Source: Streptoalloteichus tenebrarius (GTDB lineage Bacteria; Actinomycetota; Actinomycetes; Mycobacteriales; Pseudonocardiaceae). Taken from it: a stretch of DNA of 64,000 nt. How positions within the stretch are numbered: position 1 is the first letter of the stretch; every line of letters begins with the position of its first letter. The notes below the pieces were generated by a model, which saw only the letters and a program-made list of their open reading frames with translations, was not told the DNA's origin and searched no databases. The DNA is taken from positions 1 through 64,000 of the forward strand of contig NZ_JAMTCP010000015.1 of NCBI RefSeq assembly GCF_024171885.1, given 5' to 3'. Positions 1 to 10,903 of this stretch are shown one piece after another. A program made the translations under genes and the position numbers.

Positions 1-326
1 GCCTGCTGATCATCGCCGACAAGGGCTACGTCTCCCGCGAACTCGACCACTTCCTCGCCGAGCGCGGGGTCCGGTTGATCCGACCGTCCTACCGCAACCG
101 GACCCCGCATCCCGGCGAGCCGCTGCTCAAGGCCGTCCGCCAGCTGATCGAGTCGGTCAACGACACGTTGAAAGGCCAACTCGACCTGGAACAACACGGC
201 GGGCGCACCATCGAGGGCGTCGGTGTTCGCATCGCCCAACGACTCCTGGCCTTAACGGCCGCCATCTGGCACAACCGCGCCACCGGCCAGCCCGTCACCC
301 GCTCCCTGACCGCCTACGACCACTAA
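1..326 (+). CDS. IS982-family transposase, 3' part only (runs off window start)
   Basis: The frame is open from base 3 and ends at TAA 324-326, leaving about 107 C-terminal codons. It reads through ADKGY (the second catalytic Asp region of DDE transposases), then a stretch like SVNDTLKGQ and IAQRLLALTAAIWHN. This layout, with DKGY followed by an Arg/Glu-rich segment, is what I know from actinobacterial IS982 transposases; IS5/IS4 relatives are the alternative. No frameshift is visible in the part present. The right end of the element should lie in 327-472, but I could not define its inverted repeat because the left end is outside the window. Confidence 0.75.
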   Translation, partial: LLIIADKGYVSRELDHFLAERGVRLIRPSYRNRTPHPGEPLLKAVRQLIESVNDTLKGQLDLEQHGGRTIEGVGVRIAQRLLALTAAIWHNRATGQPVTRSLTAYDH

Positions 327-472
327 CCCCAGTTACGCATTACTCGTCTAGCTCGCTATGCGCGACGAAACCGACACAGTGCGCATCCAGTCGATGGATG
401 TCTGTGTGTCCTTGGGACCACTGGGGTGTCGATGTCGCCCCGAAGGCGGGGTCCGGTTCGAGGCCCCCGGGC

Positions 473-1414
473 TCAACGACGCAGAGTGGTCTCCTGCGCC
501 ATGCGCGACAGCTTCTCCGGATTGCGCACGCCGTAGAGCCCGGTGATGAGACCGTCCTCGATGCGCATCGCCATGACGGTGTCGATCTCGCCGTTGAGCC
601 GGAGAATGAGTGCCGGGTAGCCGTTGACCTGTGCCGGCTCGAACGACACCATGCCGGCGACCCTGCCCAGACCGGCGGTCATCAGGCGGGCCACCTTGGA
701 AGCACCCACGACAGGCGCCAACACGGCACGGACGACACCGCCGCCGTCGCCCACGAGGACGACGTCCGGCGCCAGGATGTCGAGCAGGCGTTGCAGGTCC
801 CCCGTCTCGATCGCCCGCTGGAACGCCTCAAGCGCGCCGCGGGCCTCCGCCGGAGACACGACCCCGCGCGGGCGGCGCGCGGCGACGTGCGCCCGCGCGC
901 GATGCGCGATCTGGCGGACCGCCGCCGGGCTCTTCTCGACGGCCTCCGCGATCTCCTCGTAGGCCAGGTCGAACACCTCCCGCAGCACGAACACCGCGCG
1001 CTCGGTCGGTGTGAGCGTCTCCAACACGAGCAGCATCGCCATCGAGACGCTGTCGGCCAGCTCCACGTCCTCGGCCACGTCGGGCGCGGTGAGCAGCGGC
1101 TCAGGCAACCAGGAGCCGACGTAGGACTCCTTGCGACGGCCGAGCGCGCGCAGCCGGAGAAGCGCCTGGCGGGTGGTGATCCGGACCAGGTAGGCGCGCT
1201 GGTCCCGCACGGTGTCGAGGTCGACGCCCGCCCACCGCAGCCAGGTCTCCTGGAGGACGTCCTCCGCGTCGGCGGCCGAGCCGAGCATCTCGTAGGCGAC
1301 GGTGAACAGCAGGTTGCGGTGGGCGAGGAACGCCGTGGTGGCGGGGTCCGGGCGGTCGTCCTCCGCCGTGCTCTCGCCGCGCTCTCCGGGTGCGGTCCGC
1401 GCCGTGCCCACCAT
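473..1414 (-). CDS. ECF41-type sigma factor (SigJ-like) with C-terminal SnoaL-like domain
   Basis: 313 residues. Region 2 lies around residues 30-95 (VAYEMLGSAADAEDVLQETW), region 4 around 125-175 (LTPTERAVFVLREVFD, then EEIAEAVEKSPAAVRQ). A C-terminal extension of about 120 residues has the SnoaL/NTF2 signature seen in ECF41 factors, including DGGG near residue 220 and NPEKL near the C-terminus. In this family the extension replaces an anti-sigma factor and modulates activity. The gene is divergent from a carboxymuconolactone-decarboxylase-like gene, the classic ECF41 neighbour. A promoter matching the ECF41 consensus lies upstream of each of the two genes, so autoregulation is likely. ATG at 1414 is the first start after the promoter. 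Confidence 0.92.
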   Translation of the reverse strand: MVGTARTAPGERGESTAEDDRPDPATTAFLAHRNLLFTVAYEMLGSAADAEDVLQETWLRWAGVDLDTVRDQRAYLVRITTRQALLRLRALGRRKESYVGSWLPEPLLTAPDVAEDVELADSVSMAMLLVLETLTPTERAVFVLREVFDLAYEEIAEAVEKSPAAVRQIAHRARAHVAARRPRGVVSPAEARGALEAFQRAIETGDLQRLLDILAPDVVLVGDGGGVVRAVLAPVVGASKVARLMTAGLGRVAGMVSFEPAQVNGYPALILRLNGEIDTVMAMRIEDGLITGLYGVRNPEKLSRMAQETTLRR

Positions 1415-1451
1415 GGGTGACTCCTCTTCACTCGACCTGTGTCACCCACAA

Positions 1452-1478
1452 GACACCAGGTGCCGCCGCTTTGTGACA
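1452..1478 (-). promoter_or_regulatory. Predicted ECF41-type promoter of the sigma factor gene
   Basis: On the minus strand TGTCACA (1478-1472) is followed after exactly 16 bases by TGTC (1455-1452). The known ECF41 promoter pattern is TGTCACA, about 16 bases, CGTC. It lies about 38 bases upstream of the sigma ATG, which fits autoregulation. Confidence 0.7.
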
Positions 1479-1596
1479 GCAAGACGCTCATCGATCGTTG
1501 TGGTCCGCCTCTCATCCGCGCGACGCCGAGGCGACGCCCGCAGCGGCCGCCTCGGCATCACCGATGTGCCGCCTTCATGTGACGCGCGACACGTGC

Positions 1597-1623
1597 TGTC
1601 ACACAGCTCGGCCCGCCGGCATC
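1597..1623 (+). promoter_or_regulatory. Predicted ECF41-type promoter of the CMD gene
   Basis: TGTCACA at 1597-1603, then 16 bases, then CATC at 1620-1623. The -35 and spacing are the same as in the sigma gene promoter, with one mismatch to CGTC. It sits about 50 bases upstream of the ATG at 1675, so the decarboxylase-like gene is the expected target of the divergent sigma factor. Confidence 0.65.
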
Positions 1624-1674
1624 TCGTGGTCGTCCCGATGAGGCAGCACCAACACCACGAGTGAGGACGAGAAC

Positions 1675-2160
1675 ATGGAACCCCGTATCGACCTGTTCGC
1701 CCAGGAGACCAGCGCCAAGTTCGGCAAGAGGTTCGCCAACGCGGGCCTGGTGATCGAGCAGTCGACGCTGCCCAGGGCCACCCAGGAGCTCGTCAAGATC
1801 CGGGCGAGCCAGATCAACGGCTGTGCCGTCTGCATCGACATGCACACCAAGGAGGCCGCGGCCGCGGGCGAGACGGCGGTCCGGCTCAACCTGGTCGCCG
1901 CCTGGCCCGAGGCCACCGTGTTCACCGAGGCCGAGCGCGCCGCGCTGGCGCTCGCGGAGGAGGGGACCCGGCTCGCCGACAGCCACCACGGCGTGTCCGA
2001 CGAGACCTGGGCACGGGTGCGCGAGCACTACGACGACGAGCAGATCGGCGCGCTGGTCTGCCTGATCGCCCTCATCAACGCGGCCAACCGGATCAACGTG
2101 ATCGTGCGCAACCCGGCGGGTTCCTACGAGGCCGGCATGTTCGCCCACATGGTGAACTGA
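1675..2160 (+). CDS. Carboxymuconolactone decarboxylase / AhpD-like protein
   Basis: 161 residues, the normal size for the single-domain family. The centre carries NGCAVCIDMH, the CxxC-x3-H active-site motif of AhpD-like alkylhydroperoxidases, so a thiol peroxidase or redox role is more likely than true decarboxylation. The rest is helical and matches the family (LPRATQELVKIRASQ before the motif, LINAANRINVI after it). It is the usual partner of ECF41 sigma factors, whose gene is divergent here, and has the matching promoter. The physiological substrate of these proteins is not known. Confidence 0.92.
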   Translation: MEPRIDLFAQETSAKFGKRFANAGLVIEQSTLPRATQELVKIRASQINGCAVCIDMHTKEAAAAGETAVRLNLVAAWPEATVFTEAERAALALAEEGTRLADSHHGVSDETWARVREHYDDEQIGALVCLIALINAANRINVIVRNPAGSYEAGMFAHMVN

Positions 2161-2176
2161 CCAGCGGCCGTGCCCC

Positions 2177-2303
2177 GGCCCGGCCCAGGACCACCCGGTC
2201 CGGGCCGGGCCAGCCCCGTCCACCCGAAACCGAGAATCATCCGAAGGAGCGCGAAGCCCGTCATACGGGCTCACGCAGCCGCAGCCCTGACGATCAGTCA
2301 GGG
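2177..2303. terminator. Two hairpins between convergent genes
   Basis: GGCCCGGCCC (2177-2186) pairs perfectly with GGGCCGGGCC (2202-2211), and CCCTGAC (2285-2291) pairs with GTCAGGG (2297-2303). They lie between the stop of the CMD gene and the stop of the WYL regulator gene, so they probably serve as terminators for the two converging units. Confidence 0.6.
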
Positions 2304-2311
2304 AACGTCGG

Positions 2312-3271
2312 TCAGGTGGTCCTGGCCATGGCCGCGAGGCGGCGGGCGAGCTGGGCGGCGGCCTCCCGCAGCTCCGGGGGCTCCAGCACCTCGGCCTCGA
2401 AGCCGAGCCGGATCACGTGGACGGCGAGCCAGTCCAGGTCGTCCCCGCCCACGACGAGCACGCACCACCCGTCGCGATCGTCCTCCACGTGCCCCACCTG
2501 GGGCGGCACGAGCTCCCGCACCTGCTCGGGCCGCGCGTGCAGCCGGACCCGGGCGACGTACCGGTACGGCGCCTCGGTCACGGAGCGCCGCACGTAGGCG
2601 ACGGGGTCGGGGTGCTCCCTCACCCGGAAGCGCCAGGTCGTCGCCACGGCGTCGCGCATCCGGTCCAGCCGGAAGGTGCGCCAGTCGTCCCGGTCGACGT
2701 CCCAGGCCATCAGGTACCAGCGGCGGCTGGTGGCGACCATCCGCACCGGCTCGACGGTGCGCTCGTGTTCCGCGCCGTCGCGGCCGGTGTACCGGAACCG
2801 CACCCGCACGGCGTCGCGGCAGGCCCGCGCGAGGGTCACCAACAGCTCCGCGTCGATCTCGACCCCGGCGCCGACGAGGGTCTCGGTGGCGCCGTGCACC
2901 GCCCGCACCTCGGCGCGCAGCCGGGGCGGCATCACCTGGTCGAGCTTCGCCAGCGCCCGCAGCGCCGCCTCACCCGCCCCGGCGACCGTACCCCCGGACG
3001 CCAGCCGCAGGGACACCGCCGTCGCGATCGCCTCCTCGTCGTCGAGGAGCAGCGGCGGCAGCCGGGCGCCCGCGCCGAGCTGGTAGCCGCCGCCCACGCC
3101 GGCCGCCGCGTGCACGGGGTAGCCGATCGCACGCAGCCGCTCCACGTCGCGGCGCACCGAGCGGTCGGTGACCCCCAGCTCCGCGGCCAGCTCGGAGGCG
3201 GTCCAGGACGGCCGTCGTTGCAGCAGCGCCAGCAGCCGCAGCACCCGTTCGGTCGTCGCCTCGACAGTCAC
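2312..3271 (-). CDS. WYL-domain transcriptional regulator with N-terminal HTH
   Basis: 319 residues, GTG start at 3271. An HTH_11-type winged helix covers roughly residues 5-60 (WTASELAAELGVTDRSVRRDV). A WYL domain follows around 140-210 with RRWYLMAWDVDRDDWRTFRLD, and a WCX-like C-terminal extension ends the protein. WYL regulators sense small ligands or nucleic acid; actinobacterial examples beside enzyme genes usually regulate their neighbour. Divergent from the DinB/VOC pair, with a short inverted repeat between them. Confidence 0.9.
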   Translation of the reverse strand: MTVEATTERVLRLLALLQRRPSWTASELAAELGVTDRSVRRDVERLRAIGYPVHAAAGVGGGYQLGAGARLPPLLLDDEEAIATAVSLRLASGGTVAGAGEAALRALAKLDQVMPPRLRAEVRAVHGATETLVGAGVEIDAELLVTLARACRDAVRVRFRYTGRDGAEHERTVEPVRMVATSRRWYLMAWDVDRDDWRTFRLDRMRDAVATTWRFRVREHPDPVAYVRRSVTEAPYRYVARVRLHARPEQVRELVPPQVGHVEDDRDGWCVLVVGGDDLDWLAVHVIRLGFEAEVLEPPELREAAAQLARRLAAMARTT

Positions 3272-3278
3272 GTGCTCA

Positions 3279-3301
3279 TCGTTCCACGGATCGCGGAACG
3301 A
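3279..3301. promoter_or_regulatory. Candidate operator between WYL regulator and DinB gene
   Basis: TCGTTCC (3279-3285) and GGAACGA (3295-3301) form a perfect 7-bp inverted repeat with a 9-base centre, in the 61-base divergent gap. The position suits a binding site for the WYL regulator; this is inference from position only. Confidence 0.4.
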
Positions 3302-3332
3302 CCCTGTCCGCTATCCGCGAGACGCTGGAGCC

Positions 3333-3914
3333 GTGAGCGACCAGCCCTGGAACCCCCTGCTCCGAGACCAGATCGCCTGGCACTGGACCCACCAGCTTCG
3401 CGACCGGCTCGACGGCCTCACCGACGACGAGTACTTCTGGGAGCCGGTGGCCGGCTGCTGGAGCGTGCGACCGCGCGGCACCGGCACGGCGCCGGTCCGG
3501 GTCGGGTCCGGCGCGATGACCATCGACTTCGCGATGCCGCAGCCCGACCCGCCCCCGTTCACGACGATCGCGTGGCGCCTCGGGCACGTGATCGTGGGCG
3601 TGCTCGCGGCGCGCAACGCAGCGCACTTCGGCCGCGCGCCCACCGACTACCAGTCGTTCGAGTACGCCGAGACGGCCGGCGACGCGCTGGCCCAGCTCGA
3701 CGCGGAGTACGCCACGTGGATGGCGGGCGTCGAGTCGCTCGGCGAAACCGGCCTCGCCCGCCCCTGCGGGCCGGCTGAGGGACCGTACGCCGACCATCCC
3801 CTGGCCGCGCTGGTGCTGCACGTCAACCGCGAGCTGATCCACCACCTGGCCGAGGTGTGCCTGCTCCGCGACCTCCACCTCCACACCCACCGGAAGACTC
3901 AGGAGACGAACTGA
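3333..3914 (+). CDS. DinB-family protein
   Basis: 193 residues from the GTG at 3333. This start follows the divergent gap; extending the frame upstream would overlap the WYL gene. The protein is a four-helix DinB-like fold candidate: WHWTHQLRDRLDGLTDDEYFWEPV at the N-terminus is the family opening, with WRLGHVIVG in the middle and NRELIHHLAEV near the C-terminus supplying His residues of the metal site. Members are metal-dependent, thiol-linked or of unknown role. One base separates its stop from the next ATG, so the two genes are probably co-translated. Confidence 0.85.
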   Translation: MSDQPWNPLLRDQIAWHWTHQLRDRLDGLTDDEYFWEPVAGCWSVRPRGTGTAPVRVGSGAMTIDFAMPQPDPPPFTTIAWRLGHVIVGVLAARNAAHFGRAPTDYQSFEYAETAGDALAQLDAEYATWMAGVESLGETGLARPCGPAEGPYADHPLAALVLHVNRELIHHLAEVCLLRDLHLHTHRKTQETN

Positions 3915-3915
3915 G

Positions 3916-4353
3916 ATGGCCCGCCACGTTCAGATCACCATCGACTGCGCCGACCCCGCCAGGCTCGCGGCGTTCTGGGCCGAGGCCCTCGGCTACCAGG
4001 TGCAGGGACCGCCGCGGGGCTTCGAGTCGTGGGAGCAGGCTTTGGACGCGATGGGGGTGCCGCCCGAGAACCGCAACGACGCCTCGGCGGTGGTCGACCC
4101 CGACGGCTCCGGGCCGCGGCTGTTCTTCCAGCGGGTTCCGGAGCCCAAGCAGGTCAAGAACCGCGTGCACCTCGATGTGCGCGCCGCACCGGGGCTTCAG
4201 GGTGACGAGCGGATGGCGGCGCTGGAGGCGGAGGCCGAGCGGCTCGTCTCCCTCGGCGCGACCCGGCTGCGGCGTCACGAGCCCGCTCCCCCGCTCGGCG
4301 CCGGTCACCTCGTGATGGCCGACCCCGAGGGCAACGAGTTCTGCCTTGACTGA
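3916..4353 (+). CDS. VOC-family (glyoxalase-like) protein
   Basis: 145 residues, one VOC unit pair. It opens with HVQITIDCADPARLAAFWAEALGY, the standard glyoxalase-like start, has a central FESWEQALDAMG insertion typical of the actinobacterial glyoxalase-like subgroup, and ends with HLVMADPEGNEFCLD, which carries the C-terminal metal-site Glu. Substrate unknown. Co-transcribed with the DinB gene and probably under the WYL regulator. Confidence 0.9.
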   Translation: MARHVQITIDCADPARLAAFWAEALGYQVQGPPRGFESWEQALDAMGVPPENRNDASAVVDPDGSGPRLFFQRVPEPKQVKNRVHLDVRAAPGLQGDERMAALEAEAERLVSLGATRLRRHEPAPPLGAGHLVMADPEGNEFCLD

Positions 4354-4434
4354 CAGCGCCCTCCCCGCCACCCCGCGGGCCGGTCGGGCCAGCGGAGCGA
4401 TCCACGGGAGGTCACGCCACGATCGTGTTCACGA

Positions 4435-4481
4435 TGTCCTTCCTCGGTGGGGGCGCACTCGCTCCTCGCCGAGGAAGGACA
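4435..4481. terminator. Inverted repeat after the VOC gene
   Basis: TGTCCTTCCTCGG (4435-4447) pairs perfectly with CCGAGGAAGGACA (4469-4481), loop 21 bases. It lies 80 bases after the VOC stop and just ahead of the GTG of the peptidase pseudogene, so it is either the terminator of the upstream operon or a leader hairpin. Confidence 0.45.
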
Positions 4482-4485
4482 CACC

Positions 4486-5250
4486 GTGAAGGCAACGGCC
4501 GGCCGGCCTGGTCATCGCGTCGCTCCTGGGCGCGGCCGCGCCCACGCACGCGGCCGAACCCGGTTCGTCAGGTCTGGGCGACCCCTACCACCCCGGCGCG
4601 GGCAACGGCGGCTACGACGTCAGCCCCTACGACCTGCGCCTGGAGTACGGGCGTGGAACGACTGGCTGACCGGCACCGCCACGATCCGTCCGAAGACGAC
4701 GCAGGAGTTGTCGTCAGTCAACTTCGGCTTCGCGCTGCCCGTGCGCTCAGCCGGCACGCCGTCGGTCGCCCCGTGGAAACCCATACCCGCCCGGCGTTGC
4801 TGGGGTCGTACTTCAGGAACGGCCCGAACTCCTTCCTCCTCGCCCACGAGATGGCGCACCAGTGGCTCGGCAACTCGGTGTCGATGAGGCAGTAGAAGGA
4901 CATCCGGCTCAACGAGGGCTTCGCCACCCACGTGCAGTGACGGTGGTCGGGCTACCAGGACAAGGGCAGCCCTGAGCAGTTGGCGAACTGGTTCTACCAG
5001 CGGTACCCGGCCGACCACGAGATGAGGGAGGCCCATGTCAATGCGGGCACGGAGGAGTTCGTCGCGCTGGTGGAGGAGGTCTCCGGCCGGGAGCTGGGCG
5101 AGCTGTTCCAGACGTGGACCTTCAAGCCCGGCAAGTCCGCTTCTCCCCCAGCCGGGCGGACCCTGGGGGTCAAGCGATCGCTGAAGGCCGCAGAGCAGGA
5201 GAGCAGAGCAGGAGCCCGGGTCGGTCAAGGAGCTGTACCGCCCCTACTGA
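4486..5250 (+). pseudogene. Secreted M1-family zinc metallopeptidase, degraded
   Basis: Recognisable pieces appear in order but in changing frames: a signal peptide (LVIASLLGAAAPTHA), GGYDVSPYDLRLEYG, LTGTATIRPKTTQELSS, then NSFLLAHEMAHQWLGNSVS with the HExxH zinc motif, RLNEGFATHVQ with the third zinc ligand Glu, and a C-terminal VKELYRPY ending at TGA 5248-5250. At least two frameshifts occur before 4800, and in-frame stops follow the zinc motif (TAG 4893-4895) and the Glu motif (TGA 4938-4940). An intact protein would be about 450-500 residues; only about 255 codons remain, so internal deletion is also likely. Confidence 0.85.
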
Positions 5251-5276
5251 CCGTGCCGAGGCAGCGAAGAACAGCG

Positions 5277-5311
5277 GTGGGGTCCACACGATTGTCCTGT
5301 GTGGACCCCAC
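5277..5311. terminator. Strong hairpin terminator
   Basis: GTGGGGTCCACAC (5277-5289) pairs perfectly with GTGTGGACCCCAC (5299-5311) around a 9-base loop. It lies between the convergent peptidase pseudogene and the UvrA-like gene. Confidence 0.7.
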
Positions 5312-5432
5312 ATCGCTCCTCTATGGACATTGCCTCACGCCTCTGTGGACTGCGCCCGCTCCCGGAAGGACTCACGCGCCACCGAGACGAGCACGCCCCT
5401 GCCGCCGTCGCCTGGCGAAAGCCGAGGGCCGG

Positions 5433-7820
<2,388 letters not shown>

Positions 7821-7956
7821 CGTGGCTGTGACTCCAGTCGTGGGGCTCCGGCCGCCCTCGCGGCCTGCGGCGGCCCGGCCGGGTGGCCGCCGACACCGCG
7901 CGCCGGCACCTTCACGGCGCCGACGGCGCGGGTCGTCGCGGCGTTGGTCGGACGGA

Positions 7957-8376
7957 TCAGCGCAGCTCCTGGATGCGGATCAGGTTGCCGGCCGGGTCGC
8001 GGAAGGCGCAGTCGCGCACGCCGTACGGCTGCTCGGTCGGCTCCTGGACGACCTCAGCGCCGCTGGCCTCCAGCCGCTCGAACGTGCCGTCGAGGTCCTT
8101 CGTGGCCAGGTTGATGGCGGCGTACGTGCCCTTGGCCATCATCTCGGCGATGGTGCGGCGCTCCTCGTCGGTGATGCCGGGGGTCGCGGCCGGCGGGTGG
8201 AGGACGATGGACGTGCCGGGCTGGTTGACGGGGCCGACCGTGATCCAGCGCATCCCCTGGTACGCGACCTCGTTGCGCACCTCGAAGCCGAGGGTGTCGC
8301 GGTAGAAGGCCAGGGCGGCGTCCGCGTCGTCGTGCGGGAGGAAGGTCTGGTGAATGGTGAGGTCCATGGCGGTCAC
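7957..8376 (-). CDS. VOC-family protein
   Basis: 139 residues. It has the usual opening (FLPHDDADAALAFYRDTLGFEV) and ending (VRDCAFRDPAGNLIRIQ) of a glyoxalase/bleomycin-resistance unit. One base separates its start from the stop of the AraC gene, so they form an operon. AraC-VOC pairs of exactly this layout are common in actinomycetes; the substrate is unknown. Confidence 0.9.
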   Translation of the reverse strand: MTAMDLTIHQTFLPHDDADAALAFYRDTLGFEVRNEVAYQGMRWITVGPVNQPGTSIVLHPPAATPGITDEERRTIAEMMAKGTYAAINLATKDLDGTFERLEASGAEVVQEPTEQPYGVRDCAFRDPAGNLIRIQELR

Positions 8377-8377
8377 G

Positions 8378-8821
<444 letters not shown>

Positions 8822-9139
8822 CTGCGAAATCGTGCCACATCACGGTGACGGGCGGCCGGTGCTGACCGGGGTCCCTGGGCGTCTGGGGTCGCAGCAGCCA
8901 GGAGGCCGGCGAGCCGCTGGGGCGAGGTGGGCGCGAGAACCGACTGGGGACGATTCACGAGCGCCTTCCTGACCGTCACGGTTCGGACCGTCACATCGTG
9001 GTTTCGAGTAGCGCGAAGGAAAATCCGCGCGACATTTGGGTCAATACTCCGGACGGATGTGGGCTCGGAGCGAACACCGAAGACAAGGCCTTTAAGATCA
9101 TCTCCAAATACCGCCGAAACGAGGGGAACAAAGGATTTC
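8822..9139. other. Intergenic region upstream of lipoprotein gene
   Basis: Divergent gap between the AraC gene and the lipoprotein gene. AT content rises from about 9000 on. I see no RNA gene or clear operator. A purine-rich ribosome-binding-like stretch AAAGGA at 9130-9135 ends it. Confidence 0.5.
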
Positions 9140-9829
9140 ACGAGAACGAGACGCCTTCCTGTCGCCGTCGCCGCGCTCACCTTCGCCGTCAGCGCCTGCA
9201 CGAGCGCAGCGGAAACACCCTCAGCAGCACCAGCAAAGACCACTCCGACCACCCCGGTCCCTTCGACGAGCGCCTCGAAGCCTCCGGAAGAGCCTTACCT
9301 GACCGTGACTCCCATGTTGGAGCTGAACGAGAACACGGCCCGCCCCGGCACCACGGTGAAGTTCGGCGAGCAGGCGGTCATCCCGTACTACAGCCGCTAC
9401 GCGAAGGGACTGCTCGGAGTCTCGGTCACCGTCGACACGGCGCCGGCCAAGGAAGCCGAGATCGGCAAGCTGCCGCTGAAGGACGAGGACAAGGAGAAAA
9501 TCCGAGGTAAGACGTTCTTCTTCGTCCACAAGAAGCTGACGAACGTCGAGGGCGCCAACCTCACCGGAATCCAGGCTCCTTCGCTGCACGCCACCACCAG
9601 GAGCGACGGTTTCCCCGGATGGGTGCTCGCGATCGGCCGCTCGGTCGACGCCACGGGCCGCCAGAAGCAGACGTTCGCGCCCCCGAGTTTCTCGGCGAAG
9701 GGCGCGGAGTACAAGACATGTGAGCTGATGTTCGGGACCGCGTCGGACCCGATCGTCTCGTTCTCGTTCTCGTACTCGAAGGCTCCCTACGAGGACTCCT
9801 CTTCGCGCTCGGTCACCTGGCGCAGGTAG
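9140..9829 (+). CDS. Lipoprotein of unknown function; apparent ACG start
   Basis: From 9140 the protein reads as a textbook lipoprotein precursor: basic RTRRLP, hydrophobic VAVAALTFAV, lipobox VSAC, then a Thr/Ser/Pro-rich linker and a roughly 170-residue soluble domain I do not recognise. The codon at 9140 is ACG, not a standard start, yet AAAGGA (9130-9135) is ideally placed in front of it. The next in-frame start upstream is GTG 9059, which would add 27 unlikely residues ahead of the basic region. Either ACG is used, GTG 9059 is the true start, or the start codon has mutated. Membrane-anchored on the outside of the cell. Confidence 0.65.
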   Translation, partial: TRTRRLPVAVAALTFAVSACTSAAETPSAAPAKTTPTTPVPSTSASKPPEEPYLTVTPMLELNENTARPGTTVKFGEQAVIPYYSRYAKGLLGVSVTVDTAPAKEAEIGKLPLKDEDKEKIRGKTFFFVHKKLTNVEGANLTGIQAPSLHATTRSDGFPGWVLAIGRSVDATGRQKQTFAPPSFSAKGAEYKTCELMFGTASDPIVSFSFSYSKAPYEDSSSRSVTWRR

Positions 9830-9952
9830 CGAGGGCAGGCTGCCCGCGTTCTGGATTGGTGTGGTCTCCGCGCGACGGCGTCCGCGAGCGAGCGCGGACG
9901 GACGCTGGTGCGCTCGACGGCGGCGCTGACCGTCGCCACTCCGACGAGCCCA

Positions 9953-10005
9953 GGGGTCGATCCTCCTCCGTGAGAGAAGTCCGTGAGAGAAGGAGGACCG
10001 ACCCC
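9953..10005. terminator. Bidirectional hairpin terminator
   Basis: The arm 9953-9967 (GGGGTCG, mismatch, TCCTCCT) pairs with 9991-10005. The loop contains CCGTGAGAGAAG twice in direct repeat. It lies between the convergent lipoprotein and aminotransferase genes. Confidence 0.65.
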
Positions 10006-10040
10006 GGAGCATCACCGCCTGGGACGAGGACGGGCCGCGC

Positions 10041-10844
10041 TCAGGGCGCGACCAGTGGTTCGGCCTCGTAGGCGCGGTGGAGCAGCTCCACGAACGACGA
10101 CGCCTCGGGCAGGGACACCGAACCGATGCGGCGCACGGCCACCCCGGGCGTCCAGGAGTTCATGACCACGGCCCCGGCCAGCGCGGGCAGGTCGTCGGGG
10201 GTGACCTCCCGCACGCGCTGGGGAACGCCGAGGCGGTCCAACTGCCGACGGAGGATGGACATCGTGCTCCCGATGAGCATCTCCGCCTCGGGCCACACCA
10301 CCGCCGTGCCGTCCCAGAAGGCCAGGTTCCAGATCGTCGCCTCGCTCAGCCGCCCACGGCGGTCAAGGAAGGCGGCGTCGTCGAAACCCTGGCCGACGGC
10401 CTGGCGGAGGAAGTAGGTCTTGGCGGACTCGCCGACGTGCTTCACCGCCGGCAGGAACCGCTCGTGCTCCACCGTGGCGAGCGCGAGCGGCCCGTCGGGG
10501 CCGGACGAGGGCGGGCCGGTGCGGACCAGCACCTCGGGTTCCGCCCCCTCCCCGGTCGCGGTGAACTCCCCCGCCGGCGAGTACACCGTGGCCCGCAGAG
10601 ACATGTCGGCCGGCCCCGCCTCCACCGCCGCGCGCAGGTGGGCGCGCACCCGGTCGTCGGGCAGGGCCTGTCCGAACAGCTCCAGCGAGGCGACCCGCAG
10701 CCGCTCCAGGTGGATGTCCAGCCCCCGGACCCGGCCCCCGCGCACCTGGAGGGCCGTGAAGTGGGCGTAGCCGGCGAAGGCGAGTGGTGTCAGGTCCTCG
10801 ACGGACGCTGGCCGGCCATTGCGGTGAACGACGAACGAGGTCAT
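10041..10844 (-). CDS. Class IV aminotransferase-like PLP enzyme
   Basis: 267 residues from ATG 10844, preferred over a GTG/ATG seven codons upstream because it gives the usual MTSFVVHRNGRPA opening. Features of the fold: LDIHLERLRVASLELFG, the PLP lysine in LPAVKHVGES, and FLDRRGRLSEATIWNLAFWDG (the E..N.F segment of IlvE/PabC relatives). It could be a branched-chain aminotransferase, D-amino acid aminotransferase or 4-amino-4-deoxychorismate lyase relative; the actinobacterial subgroup is uncharacterised. Divergent from a MerR regulator with a perfect palindrome between them. Confidence 0.88.
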   Translation of the reverse strand: MTSFVVHRNGRPASVEDLTPLAFAGYAHFTALQVRGGRVRGLDIHLERLRVASLELFGQALPDDRVRAHLRAAVEAGPADMSLRATVYSPAGEFTATGEGAEPEVLVRTGPPSSGPDGPLALATVEHERFLPAVKHVGESAKTYFLRQAVGQGFDDAAFLDRRGRLSEATIWNLAFWDGTAVVWPEAEMLIGSTMSILRRQLDRLGVPQRVREVTPDDLPALAGAVVMNSWTPGVAVRRIGSVSLPEASSFVELLHRAYEAEPLVAP

Positions 10845-10856
10845 GTCGCCACCGTA

Positions 10857-10880
10857 GAATCTCACATCGATGTGAGATTC
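10857..10880. promoter_or_regulatory. 24-bp perfect palindrome, probable MerR operator
   Basis: The 24 bases are perfectly self-complementary, with core CTCACATCGATGTGAG. The palindrome fills most of the gap between the divergent aminotransferase and MerR genes, 12 bases from the aminotransferase ATG and 23 from the MerR GTG. MerR proteins bind such dyads inside the promoter spacer. Confidence 0.75.
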
Positions 10881-10903
10881 AACCGCGGATGAGGGAGATC
10901 ACG

